Source: Sunxiuqinia indica
GTDB lineage: Bacteria > Bacteroidota > Bacteroidia > Bacteroidales > Prolixibacteraceae
Assembly: GCF_009847015.1 (NCBI RefSeq)
Contig: NZ_WVEM01000009.1
Coordinates: forward strand, 178,910-242,909
Direction of reading: 5' to 3'
Length of the DNA: 64,000 nt
Both the position numbers and the translations under genes were made by a program. Each line of letters starts with the position of its first letter. Within the stretch, counting starts at the first letter, position 1. The notes under the pieces were generated by a model. The model did no database searches and had not been told where the DNA came from. It worked only from the letters and a program-made list of their open reading frames with translations. This document shows, one piece after another, positions 1-8,812 of this stretch.

Positions 1-150
1 TTTGTAATCCCAAAGGTTCTGATACAAATAATCCAACGGCGAATTAGCCCAAATTAAAGCAAGTATGGTTGCCCCAAAAAGAAGAATTCCACTAAAACTT
101 TCAATTTTAACAAACTTCTGAAATGGTGTAACTAACATTTTTTCAATCAT
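1..150 (-). CDS. nhaA: Na+/H+ antiporter NhaA, N-terminal fragment (cut by window edge)
   Basis: Reading the minus strand from the ATG at 150 gives 50 residues without a stop up to the window edge. They begin MIEKMLVTPFQKFVKIES and continue with a hydrophobic stretch GILLFGATILALIWANSP. The FxKxES-GGILLxxAxxxALxWANSP pattern is the start of TM1 in NhaA, the inner-membrane electrogenic Na+/H+ antiporter that lowers cytoplasmic Na+ and controls pH. Only about one eighth of the protein is present, so the ion-binding Asp pair is not visible. The gene runs out of the window; whether it is intact cannot be judged here. Confidence 0.8.
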   Translation of the reverse strand, partial: MIEKMLVTPFQKFVKIESFSGILLFGATILALIWANSPLDYLYQNLWDYK

Positions 151-214
151 TGTCGTATATTTTGTGCTCGATCAATAGCGAATATCCCTTTCGGAGTATC
201 ACGAATTTGTTTTG

Positions 215-222
215 CAAATTTA
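215..222 (-). promoter_or_regulatory. candidate -7 box for nhaA
   Basis: On the minus strand this octamer reads TAAATTTG, an exact match to the Bacteroidota -7 consensus TAnnTTTG, 64 bases before the nhaA start. No clear -33 TTTG is present at the usual distance, so support is only the one box. The rest of the 151-402 gap shows no gene. Confidence 0.3.
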
Positions 223-402
223 AACGTTTGCGTTAATAATTACACGTCATACATGAATTCTTTCCCGCTCTGGTTTTTATTTCTATAACTAGATATCAAT
301 CAAAACGGCAAAAAGTTCAATACAAACAATAGAAATAACAATCTACTAACACTTGTACAAGTCCGGGAACACGAACCACGCATGGGATACAGAAGAACAA
401 AA

Positions 403-1164
403 CTACTGAAATGCTCCCATGCCAAACAGGGCAAAGTCGTATTTTACGGGATCATCAGCATCCAAGCAGCGTAATTTCTCGGTGAGTTCGATGACAGCTT
501 TCCAATCGTCCTGCTTTCGGTTAAGCAAGCCGAGCTGGCGCGCCTGTCGGCCGGTATGAACATCAAGTGGCAGAAGCAGATCACTCATCGGTATGTCGGT
601 CCATAACCCAAAATCTACACCACGATCATCCTTTCTGACCATCCATCGCAAGTACATATTCAGGCGTTTTGCTGAAGCTCCTTTGTCGATATTCGAAACA
701 TGCTTCTGCGAGCGGTTTTCGTGCTCCACTTCAAAAAATATTTGTCGAAAATACCGCAGAGCTGAAGCAATGGAATGATCGAGCTGATAACCGTGTGTAA
801 AGACAGCCTCCAACCCTCCGTGATGCAGATAGATATTTTTCAATGACCGAAGAAAAAACAGGCAATCGACACCATTAAATGTGCGATGCTTAAAAGCAAC
901 GAAATGAACCCACTCCGTCTCATCTGTACTTAATAAAAAATCGAGCGGTTTATCATCCATCATTTTCATCAGCCGAAAGGCATTTTTAATAATGGTTGGT
1001 CGCTGCCCCCATGCAATAGTGGCTGCTAAAAAACCAGCTATCTCAATATTCTCTTTTTGTGCAAACTGCCGGGGAATCTGAATCGGGTCGGTTTCAATAA
1101 AAGCGGGTTGGTTGTATTGAGCAGCTTTTCGATCGAGTAATTCTTTTAGTTCCTGAAAATGCAT
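403..1164 (-). CDS. TIGR02757 / DUF2400 family protein
   Basis: A soluble protein of about 253 residues recognised as the TIGR02757 (DUF2400) family by its N-terminal pattern (LKELLDRKAAQYN, DPIQIPRQF, IEIAGFLAATIAWGQR) and the conserved C-terminal part with LPLDVHTGRQARQLGLL and the final DPVKYDFALFGMG. The function of the family is not established; the HTGR-LGLL segment resembles helix-hairpin-helix-like DNA-glycosylase folds, which is only a suggestion. I chose the ATG at 1164 because it gives the family's usual N-terminus. The in-frame ATG at 1188 would overlap the upstream ABC ATPase gene by 20 bases. It is probably co-transcribed with that ATPase gene. No signal peptide or membrane segment is visible. 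Confidence 0.8.
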   Translation of the reverse strand: MHFQELKELLDRKAAQYNQPAFIETDPIQIPRQFAQKENIEIAGFLAATIAWGQRPTIIKNAFRLMKMMDDKPLDFLLSTDETEWVHFVAFKHRTFNGVDCLFFLRSLKNIYLHHGGLEAVFTHGYQLDHSIASALRYFRQIFFEVEHENRSQKHVSNIDKGASAKRLNMYLRWMVRKDDRGVDFGLWTDIPMSDLLLPLDVHTGRQARQLGLLNRKQDDWKAVIELTEKLRCLDADDPVKYDFALFGMGAFQ

Positions 1165-1168
1165 GTTT

Positions 1169-1822
1169 TTAGCTTTCAATCCACCCATCGCGCATTCGAA
1201 CTATTTGATCAGACTGGCGAGCGAAATTTTCATCGTGCGTTACAATCACCAGGGTTTGATTAAACTCATCGCGCAATTTAAAAAACAGGTCATGCAAGTC
1301 CTCTCGGTTTTTCGTGTCGAGATTGCCTGATGGTTCGTCGGCAAAAATAACAGCCGGATCATTAATTAATGCTCGTGCAACAGCAACTCGCTGACGTTCG
1401 CCACCCGACAATTCGGCTGGTTTATGAGTCATTCGTTCTTCCAGACCCAAAAACTGAAGTAAATCTGAGGCTTTCTTTTCGGCTTCCTTTTTCGATTTCT
1501 TGCCAATAAATGCCGGGATACAAACATTTTCCAGCGCCGTAAATTCAGGCAACAAATAATGGAACTGAAACACAAACCCAATCTCCCGGTTGCGGAAAGC
1601 GGCTAATCGCTTTTCGCCCAGTTTAAAAACGAATTGATCGTGAATTTCCAAGTGCCCTGAATCAGGTTTACTCAGCGTTCCCATAATCTGAAGCAAAGTA
1701 GTCTTTCCCGCACCGCTAGGGCCGACAATGCTATATAATTTTCCTTGAGGAATATGCAGATCGATACCTTTCAGTACCTGAAGTTTTCCGAACGATTTTG
1801 TAATATTTTGAACTTTAATCAA
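1169..1822 (-). CDS. lolD: ABC transporter ATP-binding protein, LolD type
   Basis: A single nucleotide-binding domain of 217 residues. Walker A GPSGAGKT is at about 34-41, the Q-loop Gln near 86, the signature LSGGERQ at 138-144, Walker B with Asp162-Glu163 ([12 protein letters not shown]) and the switch His in VTHDE near the C-terminus. The EPSGNLDT D-loop and overall length are typical of the LolD/MacB/FtsE group, which powers lipoprotein release from the inner membrane or MacB-type export. No LolC/E permease is adjacent, so the partner must be elsewhere; the assignment as LolD rather than another member of the group is by similarity only. It lies 31 bases downstream of the CaCA exchanger gene and abuts the DUF2400 gene. 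Confidence 0.8.
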   Translation of the reverse strand: MIKVQNITKSFGKLQVLKGIDLHIPQGKLYSIVGPSGAGKTTLLQIMGTLSKPDSGHLEIHDQFVFKLGEKRLAAFRNREIGFVFQFHYLLPEFTALENVCIPAFIGKKSKKEAEKKASDLLQFLGLEERMTHKPAELSGGERQRVAVARALINDPAVIFADEPSGNLDTKNREDLHDLFFKLRDEFNQTLVIVTHDENFARQSDQIVRMRDGWIES

Positions 1823-1853
1823 GCTTCTTAATTTTTAATGAGCCTAAATATAA

Positions 1854-2891
1854 TTAAAGTAAGACGATTTCGCGAGCTACATAAAAGATATATAATCCAA
1901 GTAGAATAGCGCCGGTTACCCAATTAATTTTCCAACGATTGAAAATAAGTAATACCGCAAACGCCACGAGCGAAGCAAATAAAATGACAGACGAAGCCAA
2001 CAAATTCTGCCCTTTGGCCTCAATTGTTCCTCCATAAATCAGCATCGCAATCATGAAGGGCAACCCAAGTCCAACCAGAATATCGAAGATATTGGAGCCG
2101 ATAGCATTGCTAATAGCCATATCGCCACGGCCCTGTCTCGCCACAATTAAGGATGAAATCATATCAGGCACCGAAGTTCCAATAGCCAATACCGTCAATG
2201 CAATAATAGCCTCAGGTATATTTAAGATGACAGAGATCTGTATTGCAGTTTCAACCAGCACCCAGCTCAATCCTGCTATTAACAGAATGGATACAAAAAA
2301 AACAAGGTAGTACCTTTCCGCTTTGGGAAAAACCAGCCACAACGCTTTATCTACGATATTGGCCTTCGTATTTTCGTTACAATCGGCAGGCTTTTCTTCC
2401 GGTGTAAATTCCATATCTTCATAAGGGAATATTTTTCGCCATTTAACCACCGCCCACACATAAACAACATAAAGCCCCAGAAAGGCAACGGCATTCCACA
2501 TACTAAAATCGCCATCAAAAACACCCCAAAGCAATAAACCTACTGCGACAAAATAAAACAAGATATCGCGCAACACAGGCTGCCATGTCAGTTTCGTTTT
2601 TTTCACCAAAGCAACCATTCCTCCAATGGCCAGCAAATTAAATAACGCACTTCCAACGATACTACCAATGCCAATAGCTTCATGATCGCCGGGCTTTAAT
2701 ACCGAGAACAATGCCACAAAAAGCTCAGGGGCGCTTGACCCCACTGCCATTAATGTTGCACCAGCGGCATCCGATGATAATTTCAGATCATTGGAAATAC
2801 GATCAAGTGAAGCAACAAAAAACTTGTCGACAATGCGTGCCAGCAAAATGAAACACAGCAACATTGCCAAACTGTACAATATAATTGGCAT
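1854..2891 (-). CDS. calcium/sodium antiporter (CaCA family, YrbG-like)
   Basis: Integral membrane exchanger of 345 residues with about ten hydrophobic segments in two inverted halves. Each half carries the family alpha-repeat: GATLMAVGSSAPELFVALFS in the N-terminal half and LAIGTSVPDMISSLIVARQ with NAIGSNIFDILVGLGLP in the C-terminal half. The acidic residues in APEL and VPDM are the expected cation ligands. A charged central cytoplasmic loop (about residues 155-185, EDMEFTPEEKPADCNENTK) separates the halves. By family it exchanges Ca2+ or another divalent ion for Na+ or H+ across the inner membrane. It starts 17 bases after the TatA-like gene stops, which suggests an operon with it and the downstream ABC ATPase. 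Confidence 0.88.
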   Translation of the reverse strand: MPIILYSLAMLLCFILLARIVDKFFVASLDRISNDLKLSSDAAGATLMAVGSSAPELFVALFSVLKPGDHEAIGIGSIVGSALFNLLAIGGMVALVKKTKLTWQPVLRDILFYFVAVGLLLWGVFDGDFSMWNAVAFLGLYVVYVWAVVKWRKIFPYEDMEFTPEEKPADCNENTKANIVDKALWLVFPKAERYYLVFFVSILLIAGLSWVLVETAIQISVILNIPEAIIALTVLAIGTSVPDMISSLIVARQGRGDMAISNAIGSNIFDILVGLGLPFMIAMLIYGGTIEAKGQNLLASSVILFASLVAFAVLLIFNRWKINWVTGAILLGLYIFYVAREIVLL

Positions 2892-2908
2892 AGCCTTTAT
2901 TTAAAGGG

Positions 2909-3340
2909 TTATTCCTTAAAATCGGTTGATTTATCCGCTGAAGGTTTATTGGTCTTTGATTTTGGATCCGGTGAAAGCTCGCTCACTTCCTGTGAAATTT
3001 CGGATGTTTTTTCCTCGACCTCGTTTGAAACCTGTTCCACTTCTTTGGATAGCTTGTTGGTTTCTGATTTCACTTTTGACGAGACCTGATCGATATCTTG
3101 ACTTATTTTTCGGGTTTCATTTCTCACCGTCGACTTTATTTCATTAATATCTCGCTTAAAATCGCCGGTATTATCTTCAAACTCGCGCTTTATTTCGTTG
3201 GTCGCCTTTTTAAATTCGCGCATCCCCTTACCCATGGTTCTTGCAATATCAGGAATAGCCTTTGACCCGAAAAACAGCAATGCTAAAAGCATTACCAACA
3301 CAATTTCGCCACCACTTATGAATAGTATGTTCAGGTTCAT
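2909..3340 (-). CDS. tatA: TatA/TatE-like twin-arginine translocase subunit with long amphipathic tail
   Basis: The ATG at 3340 gives a 143-residue protein. It starts with a short N-terminus and one membrane segment (LFISGGEIVLVMLLALLFFG), followed by the hallmark FGSKAIPDIARTMGKGMREFKKA: hinge FG, Pro and amphipathic helix of TatA. An upstream in-frame ATG at 3406 would add 22 residues that do not fit the family. TatA oligomers form the Tat pore for folded proteins at the inner membrane. The tail (about residues 50-130) is a long run of highly charged amphipathic repeats such as EIKSTVRNETRKISQDIDQV and VSSKVKSETNKLSKEVEQV, much longer than in the usual 60-90-residue TatA. No tatC is in this window. 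Confidence 0.8.
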   Translation of the reverse strand: MNLNILFISGGEIVLVMLLALLFFGSKAIPDIARTMGKGMREFKKATNEIKREFEDNTGDFKRDINEIKSTVRNETRKISQDIDQVSSKVKSETNKLSKEVEQVSNEVEEKTSEISQEVSELSPDPKSKTNKPSADKSTDFKE

Positions 3341-3358
3341 TTTAAAAAAAAATTTCAA

Positions 3359-3366
3359 CAAATATA
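3359..3366 (-). promoter_or_regulatory. candidate -7 box for tatA and the CaCA-lolD operon
   Basis: On the minus strand this octamer is TATATTTG, an exact TAnnTTTG match, 18 bases before the chosen tatA start. It lies between that start and the secDF terminator, where an independent promoter is needed. The -33 element is not convincing. Confidence 0.4.
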
Positions 3367-3408
3367 CAAACAACTTTAGTACATCTGTAATCAAATAACT
3401 GTTCAATA

Positions 3409-3443
3409 TAAAAAAAAAGCCCCGACCAATCAGGTCGGGGCTT
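3409..3443 (-). terminator. rho-independent terminator of secDF
   Basis: Perfect 11-base-pair stem: AAGCCCCGACC at 3417-3427 pairs with GGTCGGGGCTT at 3433-3443 around the five-base loop AATCA. On the minus strand it is followed directly by a T tract (the A run at 3409-3418), as expected for an intrinsic terminator just past the secDF stop at 3466. Confidence 0.9.
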
Positions 3444-3465
3444 CCAGCAAGTATTTAGTTTTATG

Positions 3466-6462
3466 CTATTTTCTTTTAGCAACCACTTTGGCAACTCTCT
3501 TTTGAGTATCGAACGCGACGGGTGTCGCGATAAACAAGGAAGAGTAAGTACCAACAACCACACCTACCAACAAGGCAAATGTAAATCCTTGAATTGAAGT
3601 TCCTCCAAACAGGAAGATAGCCAACAATACGACGAATGTACTCAACGAGGTACTGAATGTACGACGTAAGGTTGAGTTCAACGCGCTATCCACATTTTCA
3701 TCACGATCGCGTTTCGGGTGTAATCCCAGATACTCACGAATACGGTCGAATACAACCACGGTATCGTTAATTGAGTATCCTAATACGGTCAAAATCGCCG
3801 CAATAAAAGCCTGATCAATCTCTAATGAAAATGGCAGGAATCCATAAAACAAAGAGAAAATTCCCAATACAATTATGGAGTCATGCGCCAAGGCTGCTAT
3901 CGCTCCCAATCCATACTGCCAGTTTCGGAAACGAATTAAAATATAAAGGAAAATGATGATGAGTGAAAACACGACTGCAATCAATGCATCCTTTTTGATA
4001 TCATCGGAGATGGTTGGCCCAACTTTTTGTGAACTCATCCGATGATCTTTAATAAAGGTATCCATGTCTTCGCCTGCAATATAACCGGCATCAGCCAATC
4101 CTTTAACCATCAATTGTTCAACTTCATTGTCAACATCTTCAGTCAACTCATCAATTTTATACTCTGTAGTAATTTTCACTTGGTTGCTTCCTCCAAAAGT
4201 CTTTACTTCAGGAGCTTCACCATAAACGGCAGCCAATGCTTCACCTACTTTTTCAACTTTCACATCGTCATCAAACCGAACCACGTAAGTACGTCCTCCT
4301 TTGAAGTCGATTCCGTAGTTAAAACCACGAACAGCGAAAGACATAATTGAGAGAACAATTAAAGTTCCCGAAATTACATATGCAATCTTACGCTTCTCCA
4401 GGAATTTGATATGCGTATTTCTCAACCAGTTATCAGTCATTTTTGATGAAAATGTAATCTTCGCATCTTTACCCAATTGACGTTCAAAAATCAAACGGGT
4501 TAGGAAAATAGCTGAGAACAAGGAAGTGAAAATACCAATGATCAAAGTAGTCGCGAAACCTTTAATAGGACCTGACCCAAACATATAAAGAACGATACCG
4601 GTCAACAAGGTCGTTACCTGACCATCGATAATCGCTGAATAAGCATTCCTGTAACCATCGGTGATGGCTAGTTTCAATCCTTTCCCGGCTTTACGTTCTT
4701 CCTGTATCCGCTCATAAATCAGCACGTTCGCATCAACCGACATACCAATTGTCAGCACAATACCAGCAATACCCGGCAGTGTTAATACTGCACCAATCGA
4801 AGCAAGCACTCCGATAACAAAGAACAAGTTGGCTAACAAAGCCATGTTGGCTGTTAAACCGGCATTCTTGCTATAAAAGAACAACATATAAGCCAATACC
4901 AAAATGAAAGCGATTACAAACGACCACATACCGCTGCTAATGGCTTCCTGACCTAAAGAAGGTCCGACAATCTCTTCTTGCAGAATTCGAGCCGGAGCAG
5001 GCATTTTCCCTGACTTAAGGATGTTTGCTAAATCCTTTGCTTCCTCAACAGTCTCCAATCCTGAAATACTAGAACGTCCTCCGGTAATTTCACCATTTAC
5101 GGTAGGAAATGAACGGACATAACCGTCGAGTACAATAGCGATTGATTTTCCAATATTTTCTTTTGTCAAACGAGCCCAGGCCTTAGCTCCTTCAGAGTTC
5201 ATTGTCATAGAAACCTCGGGACGGCTACCAAACTGTTCGTAATCTTGACGAGCATCAACAATAACATCACCATCCAATGGAGCTTGTCCATCGCGACTGG
5301 TAACTTTAATGGCAATCAACCGGAAATAGTTTCCACCTTCATCTATGGCTTTTGAGGTCCATTTAAATTGAACGCTACGTGGAAGAATTGATTTTACCTG
5401 AGGCATGTTCAGGTAGGTATTTACTTTAGAAGTATCCTTGGCATGAGCAGTACCGACAACAGGTCCGGGGAACAATTGTCCATCGGCAGTTGTACTAGGA
5501 TTAAGCACCGCAAATAGGGGGTAATTTTTTCTGAAATCAGCCATGTTATCCATAGCGGCCGTACTATCAGCTTCTTCAGTTTGAAGTTCTCCCAACAACG
5601 AGTCATCGTCTCCGTCAGCCGTTGCTGTAGCAGAATCTTCAGCAACTTCCACTGAATCTCCTTCAGCTTTTGAAGATTCCAGATCCAATACATCTTTCAG
5701 TTGTACATTCACTTGCTGTAAGTATGGAAAAACCTCGCTATTCTCCCAAGTTTCCCAAAATTCGAGTTTAGCAGTTCCTTGTAACAACTTACGCACACGC
5801 TCCGGATTATCAACTCCGGGAAGTTCGACCAAAATGCGGCCTGCTGTTTGTAACTTCTGTACATTAGGCTGTGCAACACCAAAGCGGTCGATACGCGTAC
5901 GAATAATATTGAATGAATTTTCAATTGCAGCATTCGTTTCCTGACGAATTACGTCCAATACTTCGGCATTGGTTGAATTGTACTTCACTTTATCTTTCAA
6001 CTCAAGCGTGTTGAAGATCGCCGCTAAACGAGCATTTGGGTCCGTTTCGTCGAAAGCGCGACCAAATAATGTTACGAAATCTTCCTGACTATCTCGCTGC
6101 AACTGTTGAGCACGCCTAATAGCCGCGTTAAATGTTGTATCGGTGCTGTAGTTTGATAGAGACTTGATTAAGTCAACAACAGAAACCTCAAGCGTTACGT
6201 TCATTCCACCTTTAAGGTCAAGCCCCAGGTTCATCTCCAGCGCTTTTACATCCTTATAGGTATAACTTTTTAACCCTAATAGGTTGTAAACCTCTTCACC
6301 TGAAATTGAATCCAGATAATTACGTTCTTTTACCGGGTCGCCCTGTGCGAACTCCTCAGCATTACGTTCTACCTGCCGAGCTTTAAAAGTAAAAGTGAGC
6401 TGGTAAACACAAACCAAAGCCAATAAAATGGCAAAAGTTCTGATTAATCCTTTGTTTTGCAT
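3466..6462 (-). CDS. secDF: protein translocase subunit SecDF (fused SecD-SecF)
   Basis: A 998-residue fusion of SecD and SecF, the proton-driven accessory complex of the Sec translocon that pulls proteins through to the periplasm. The SecD half has an N-terminal TM helix, the conserved NLGLDLKGGMNVTLE motif near residue 80, the periplasmic P1 domain and the SecD TM block with IGMSVDANVLIYERI. The SecF half begins around residue 655, has NYGIDFKGGRTYVVRF and the matching TM block with LGYSINDTVVVFDRIRE. SecDF fusions are normal in Bacteroidota. About residues 257-309 form an acidic Ser/Asp/Glu/Thr-rich insertion in the P1 region. The gene has its own strong terminator. Twelve TM helices are expected. 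Confidence 0.95.
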   Translation of the reverse strand: MQNKGLIRTFAILLALVCVYQLTFTFKARQVERNAEEFAQGDPVKERNYLDSISGEEVYNLLGLKSYTYKDVKALEMNLGLDLKGGMNVTLEVSVVDLIKSLSNYSTDTTFNAAIRRAQQLQRDSQEDFVTLFGRAFDETDPNARLAAIFNTLELKDKVKYNSTNAEVLDVIRQETNAAIENSFNIIRTRIDRFGVAQPNVQKLQTAGRILVELPGVDNPERVRKLLQGTAKLEFWETWENSEVFPYLQQVNVQLKDVLDLESSKAEGDSVEVAEDSATATADGDDDSLLGELQTEEADSTAAMDNMADFRKNYPLFAVLNPSTTADGQLFPGPVVGTAHAKDTSKVNTYLNMPQVKSILPRSVQFKWTSKAIDEGGNYFRLIAIKVTSRDGQAPLDGDVIVDARQDYEQFGSRPEVSMTMNSEGAKAWARLTKENIGKSIAIVLDGYVRSFPTVNGEITGGRSSISGLETVEEAKDLANILKSGKMPAPARILQEEIVGPSLGQEAISSGMWSFVIAFILVLAYMLFFYSKNAGLTANMALLANLFFVIGVLASIGAVLTLPGIAGIVLTIGMSVDANVLIYERIQEERKAGKGLKLAITDGYRNAYSAIIDGQVTTLLTGIVLYMFGSGPIKGFATTLIIGIFTSLFSAIFLTRLIFERQLGKDAKITFSSKMTDNWLRNTHIKFLEKRKIAYVISGTLIVLSIMSFAVRGFNYGIDFKGGRTYVVRFDDDVKVEKVGEALAAVYGEAPEVKTFGGSNQVKITTEYKIDELTEDVDNEVEQLMVKGLADAGYIAGEDMDTFIKDHRMSSQKVGPTISDDIKKDALIAVVFSLIIIFLYILIRFRNWQYGLGAIAALAHDSIIVLGIFSLFYGFLPFSLEIDQAFIAAILTVLGYSINDTVVVFDRIREYLGLHPKRDRDENVDSALNSTLRRTFSTSLSTFVVLLAIFLFGGTSIQGFTFALLVGVVVGTYSSLFIATPVAFDTQKRVAKVVAKRK

Positions 6463-6581
6463 TTGTCTAAAATTTAGATTGTATGTGTCTATTTAATCTT
6501 TAAAATGAATTCGGAAACGGAGCCGGGAAACGGCCAACTGAAATTAGAATAGTTAATCGAAAGAGACTCGACTAACGGAAC

Positions 6582-6956
6582 CTAGGCTATATAAGGGTTA
6601 TCGTCGGAGCTGGAATGATGACAAATCATGAATTTCCGAAAATGAACCATCAGGTTTTGCGGCGAGCGTTCTTTCAACGATTCGGCCTTTAAAACATGAA
6701 AAGTCTTGTGATTGTGAAAAGCAGCCAAAAACTTATCCTTACTGATGGTGAATAATATTTTTGAAACTAAGCGGTTACTTCCCGAACGAATTTTATAGCT
6801 ACTGACCGAGTTGTAAACGAACATGTGAGACATGTTCACATGATGCTCAGACGCATCTTGCTGTTGATCGACATGCTGTTCAGGGAGCTGATCATGACAA
6901 CGATCAAAAATATACGCACCACCAATTACTACAATAAAGAGCAATAGGCGAATCAT
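6582..6956 (-). CDS. hypothetical membrane-anchored His-rich protein
   Basis: Not recognised. From the ATG at 6956 the protein is 124 residues. It has an N-terminal hydrophobic helix MIRLLLFIVVIGGAYIFD that could be a signal anchor, then a His- and Gln-rich stretch (CHDQLPEQHVDQQQDASEHH) and a C-terminal region with FHNHKTFHVLKAESLKERS and MICHHSSSDD. An earlier in-frame ATG at 7061 would add 35 residues before the helix and looks less likely. The His and Cys residues could bind metal, but that is speculation. It lies alone between secDF and the retropepsin gene. It could be a rapidly evolving lineage-specific protein. Confidence 0.45.
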   Translation of the reverse strand: MIRLLLFIVVIGGAYIFDRCHDQLPEQHVDQQQDASEHHVNMSHMFVYNSVSSYKIRSGSNRLVSKILFTISKDKFLAAFHNHKTFHVLKAESLKERSPQNLMVHFRKFMICHHSSSDDNPYIA

Positions 6957-7160
6957 AAATTTTCGTGATATGTCAAATTTAGCTTTCACAATTTTCTTCA
7001 ACAGGTCGCAAATATATTCATTTTTATGAAATGATTGTGAATAATCTGGTACAAATTTCAACTGGAACGCAACTAAGCTACATCATCATATCATACTCAC
7101 TAACAGCATAATGCAAGTCAATCTAAAGGTATTAGAGAAGGTGTTTTAAAACAATCGTGG

Positions 7161-7595
7161 TTATTTTCGGGGTCTTGAAAATGAGATTGTCTCATATTTA
7201 TAGTCGATCACACACTGATACTTTTTCAAAAGATCACTTCCCAGCAATCCACAAATGCGGACATCGCGATATTTTTGATAGATTTCATTGACATGATCCA
7301 AATTAATCAAAGCCACTTTCTGATCTTTTACTTTCAGTTTACCAAAAGCCATGTACCGTAATTCGCCTACCGATGTTTCAACCATGCCTTCACTAATTCC
7401 GGCACTCTGGTATTCCTCATTATTGGCAGGTTCAACCTGAGTACAGTATTGCGATAGATTTTTATCAAACACTGTTTTCGAGGCCCCCGTATCAATGATC
7501 CAGTAGGCCTTTTCTCCATCTTCAAATTTCCCTTGCACCAACAAGTGATAATTATGATACTCTAACTCAACTAACTCAATGGATATTTTTGCCAT
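7161..7595 (-). CDS. retropepsin-like aspartic protease (clan AA)
   Basis: A 144-residue protein with one aspartyl-protease lobe. The catalytic motif is YWIIDTGASKTVFD near residues 31-44 (Asp-Thr-Gly-Ala-Ser), followed by beta-rich sequence and a second conserved segment ICGLLGSDLLKKYQCVIDYK, the ALLGxDxLxxxxxxIDY pattern of bacterial retropepsin-like proteins. Such single-lobe enzymes act as homodimers. There is no signal peptide, so a cytoplasmic location is likely; the substrate is unknown. It is followed on its upstream side by the mdh terminator, so it has its own transcript or is read through from mdh. Confidence 0.8.
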   Translation of the reverse strand: MAKISIELVELEYHNYHLLVQGKFEDGEKAYWIIDTGASKTVFDKNLSQYCTQVEPANNEEYQSAGISEGMVETSVGELRYMAFGKLKVKDQKVALINLDHVNEIYQKYRDVRICGLLGSDLLKKYQCVIDYKYETISFSRPRK

Positions 7596-7633
7596 AAATT
7601 AAAAAAAATGCCTCTACAAAGTGCAGAGGCATT
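7596..7633 (-). terminator. rho-independent terminator of mdh
   Basis: AATGCCTCT at 7607-7615 pairs with AGAGGCATT at 7625-7633 around a nine-base loop. On the minus strand the stem is followed by a T tract (the A run at 7601-7608). It sits 28 bases beyond the mdh stop and just upstream of the retropepsin gene start. Confidence 0.85.
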
Positions 7634-7660
7634 AAATATAGTGTAATTAAATTCGATTTT

Positions 7661-8587
7661 CTAAGCTTCGAGCAAAGCATTTACTTTGCTAACTCCTTCG
7701 GCACTGGAAGCCAGTTTTTCTTTTTCAGCATCGGTAAGTGAAATCTCAACGATTTTTTCAATTCCGTTTTTTCCTAAAATACAAGGTACTCCTAAAGAAA
7801 TATCGTTTAATCCAAATTCACCTTCCAATAAAGCTGAACATGGGAACAATTTCTTCGAATCAAGAGCAATTGCTTTAACCAACTCTGAAACTGCAGCACC
7901 TGGCGCATACCATGCACTCGTTCCTAATAATTTAGTCAATGTAGCACCACCAACTTTCGTCGCCTCAACAACTTCGCTCATTTGCTCTTCAGAAAGGAAT
8001 TCAGAAACAGGAACACTGTTACGTACCGCTTTCTCGATTAATGGAACCATTCCTGTGTCAGAGTGACCACCAATTACCATGCCTTCAACATCAGACTGAG
8101 GACAAGCCAGTGCTTCTGCCAATCGGTATTTGAAACGAGCGCTATCCAATGCTCCACCCATTCCGATAATCCGGTTTTTAGGTAGCCCTGTTGCTTTATG
8201 CGCCAAGTATGCCATCGTATCCATTGGGTTACTAACAACAATCAGAATAACATCTGGAGAATGTTTGATTAAATTCTCAGCAACTGTTTTAACAATTCCT
8301 GCATTAATGCCAATCAATTCTTCTCTTGTCATTCCTGGTTTACGAGGAATACCACTGGTAATAACAGCGACATCGCTACCTGCTGTTTTTGAGTAATCGC
8401 CTGTTGTTCCTGTGATAGCAGAATCAAATCCATTTAATGACGCGGTCTGCATCAAGTCCATTGCTTTACCTTCGGCAAAACCTTCTTTGATGTCAACCAA
8501 GACAATCTCATCAGCGAAATCTTTAATTGCGATATATTCAGCACAACTGGCACCTACTGCACCTGCACCTACAACGGTAACTTTCAT
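7661..8587 (-). CDS. mdh: malate dehydrogenase
   Basis: A 308-residue NAD-dependent lactate/malate dehydrogenase family enzyme that interconverts malate and oxaloacetate in the TCA cycle. The N-terminal Rossmann motif is VVGAGAVGASCAEY (residues 4-17), the Asp after strand 2 (VLVDIKEG) selects NAD, and the substrate loop is IPRKPGMTREEL, where Arg-Lys-x-Gly-Met-x-Arg marks malate rather than lactate specificity. The catalytic His is in GGHSDTGM around residue 175, with the partner Asp and Arg in the NPMDTMAY and GALDSARFK regions. Length is normal. It has its own promoter box and terminator, so it looks monocistronic. Confidence 0.95.
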   Translation of the reverse strand: MKVTVVGAGAVGASCAEYIAIKDFADEIVLVDIKEGFAEGKAMDLMQTASLNGFDSAITGTTGDYSKTAGSDVAVITSGIPRKPGMTREELIGINAGIVKTVAENLIKHSPDVILIVVSNPMDTMAYLAHKATGLPKNRIIGMGGALDSARFKYRLAEALACPQSDVEGMVIGGHSDTGMVPLIEKAVRNSVPVSEFLSEEQMSEVVEATKVGGATLTKLLGTSAWYAPGAAVSELVKAIALDSKKLFPCSALLEGEFGLNDISLGVPCILGKNGIEKIVEISLTDAEKEKLASSAEGVSKVNALLEA

Positions 8588-8629
8588 AATAGTAGTTTTT
8601 TAATTTTTGATAATTTATTAAACGGCAGA

Positions 8630-8637
8630 CAAAGATA
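8630..8637 (-). promoter_or_regulatory. candidate -7 box for mdh
   Basis: On the minus strand this is TATCTTTG, an exact TAnnTTTG match 42 bases before the mdh ATG. No clear -33 TTTG is visible. The rest of the 8588-8812 gap carries no recognisable gene. Confidence 0.45.
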
Positions 8638-8812
8638 AAAGGTATTTCTAAAATCCCTAGAAAAACGGCTGCGCATTAACAATTTAATAACCATTCAATG
8701 AAGCATTTCTGTATATATAAGTTGGGACAGAGTAACGGCCAAACTGAAGGCTCAAAAACGTATGAATACTACAATAAAATCCGGCATCACATTGATTAGT
8801 TTACTCTTTATA

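Noticed and set aside
1169..1822. Pairing of the LolD-like ATPase with the MacB permease at 11.5 kb
   Set aside because: The two are separated by 10 kb and about seven other genes in separate units, and LolD normally pairs with LolC/E, so no link can be claimed.
8650..8812. Short open frame of 24 codons from the ATG at 8762 before the adaptor gene end
   Set aside because: It is too short, on the opposite strand and overlaps the adaptor's end without any sequence feature.
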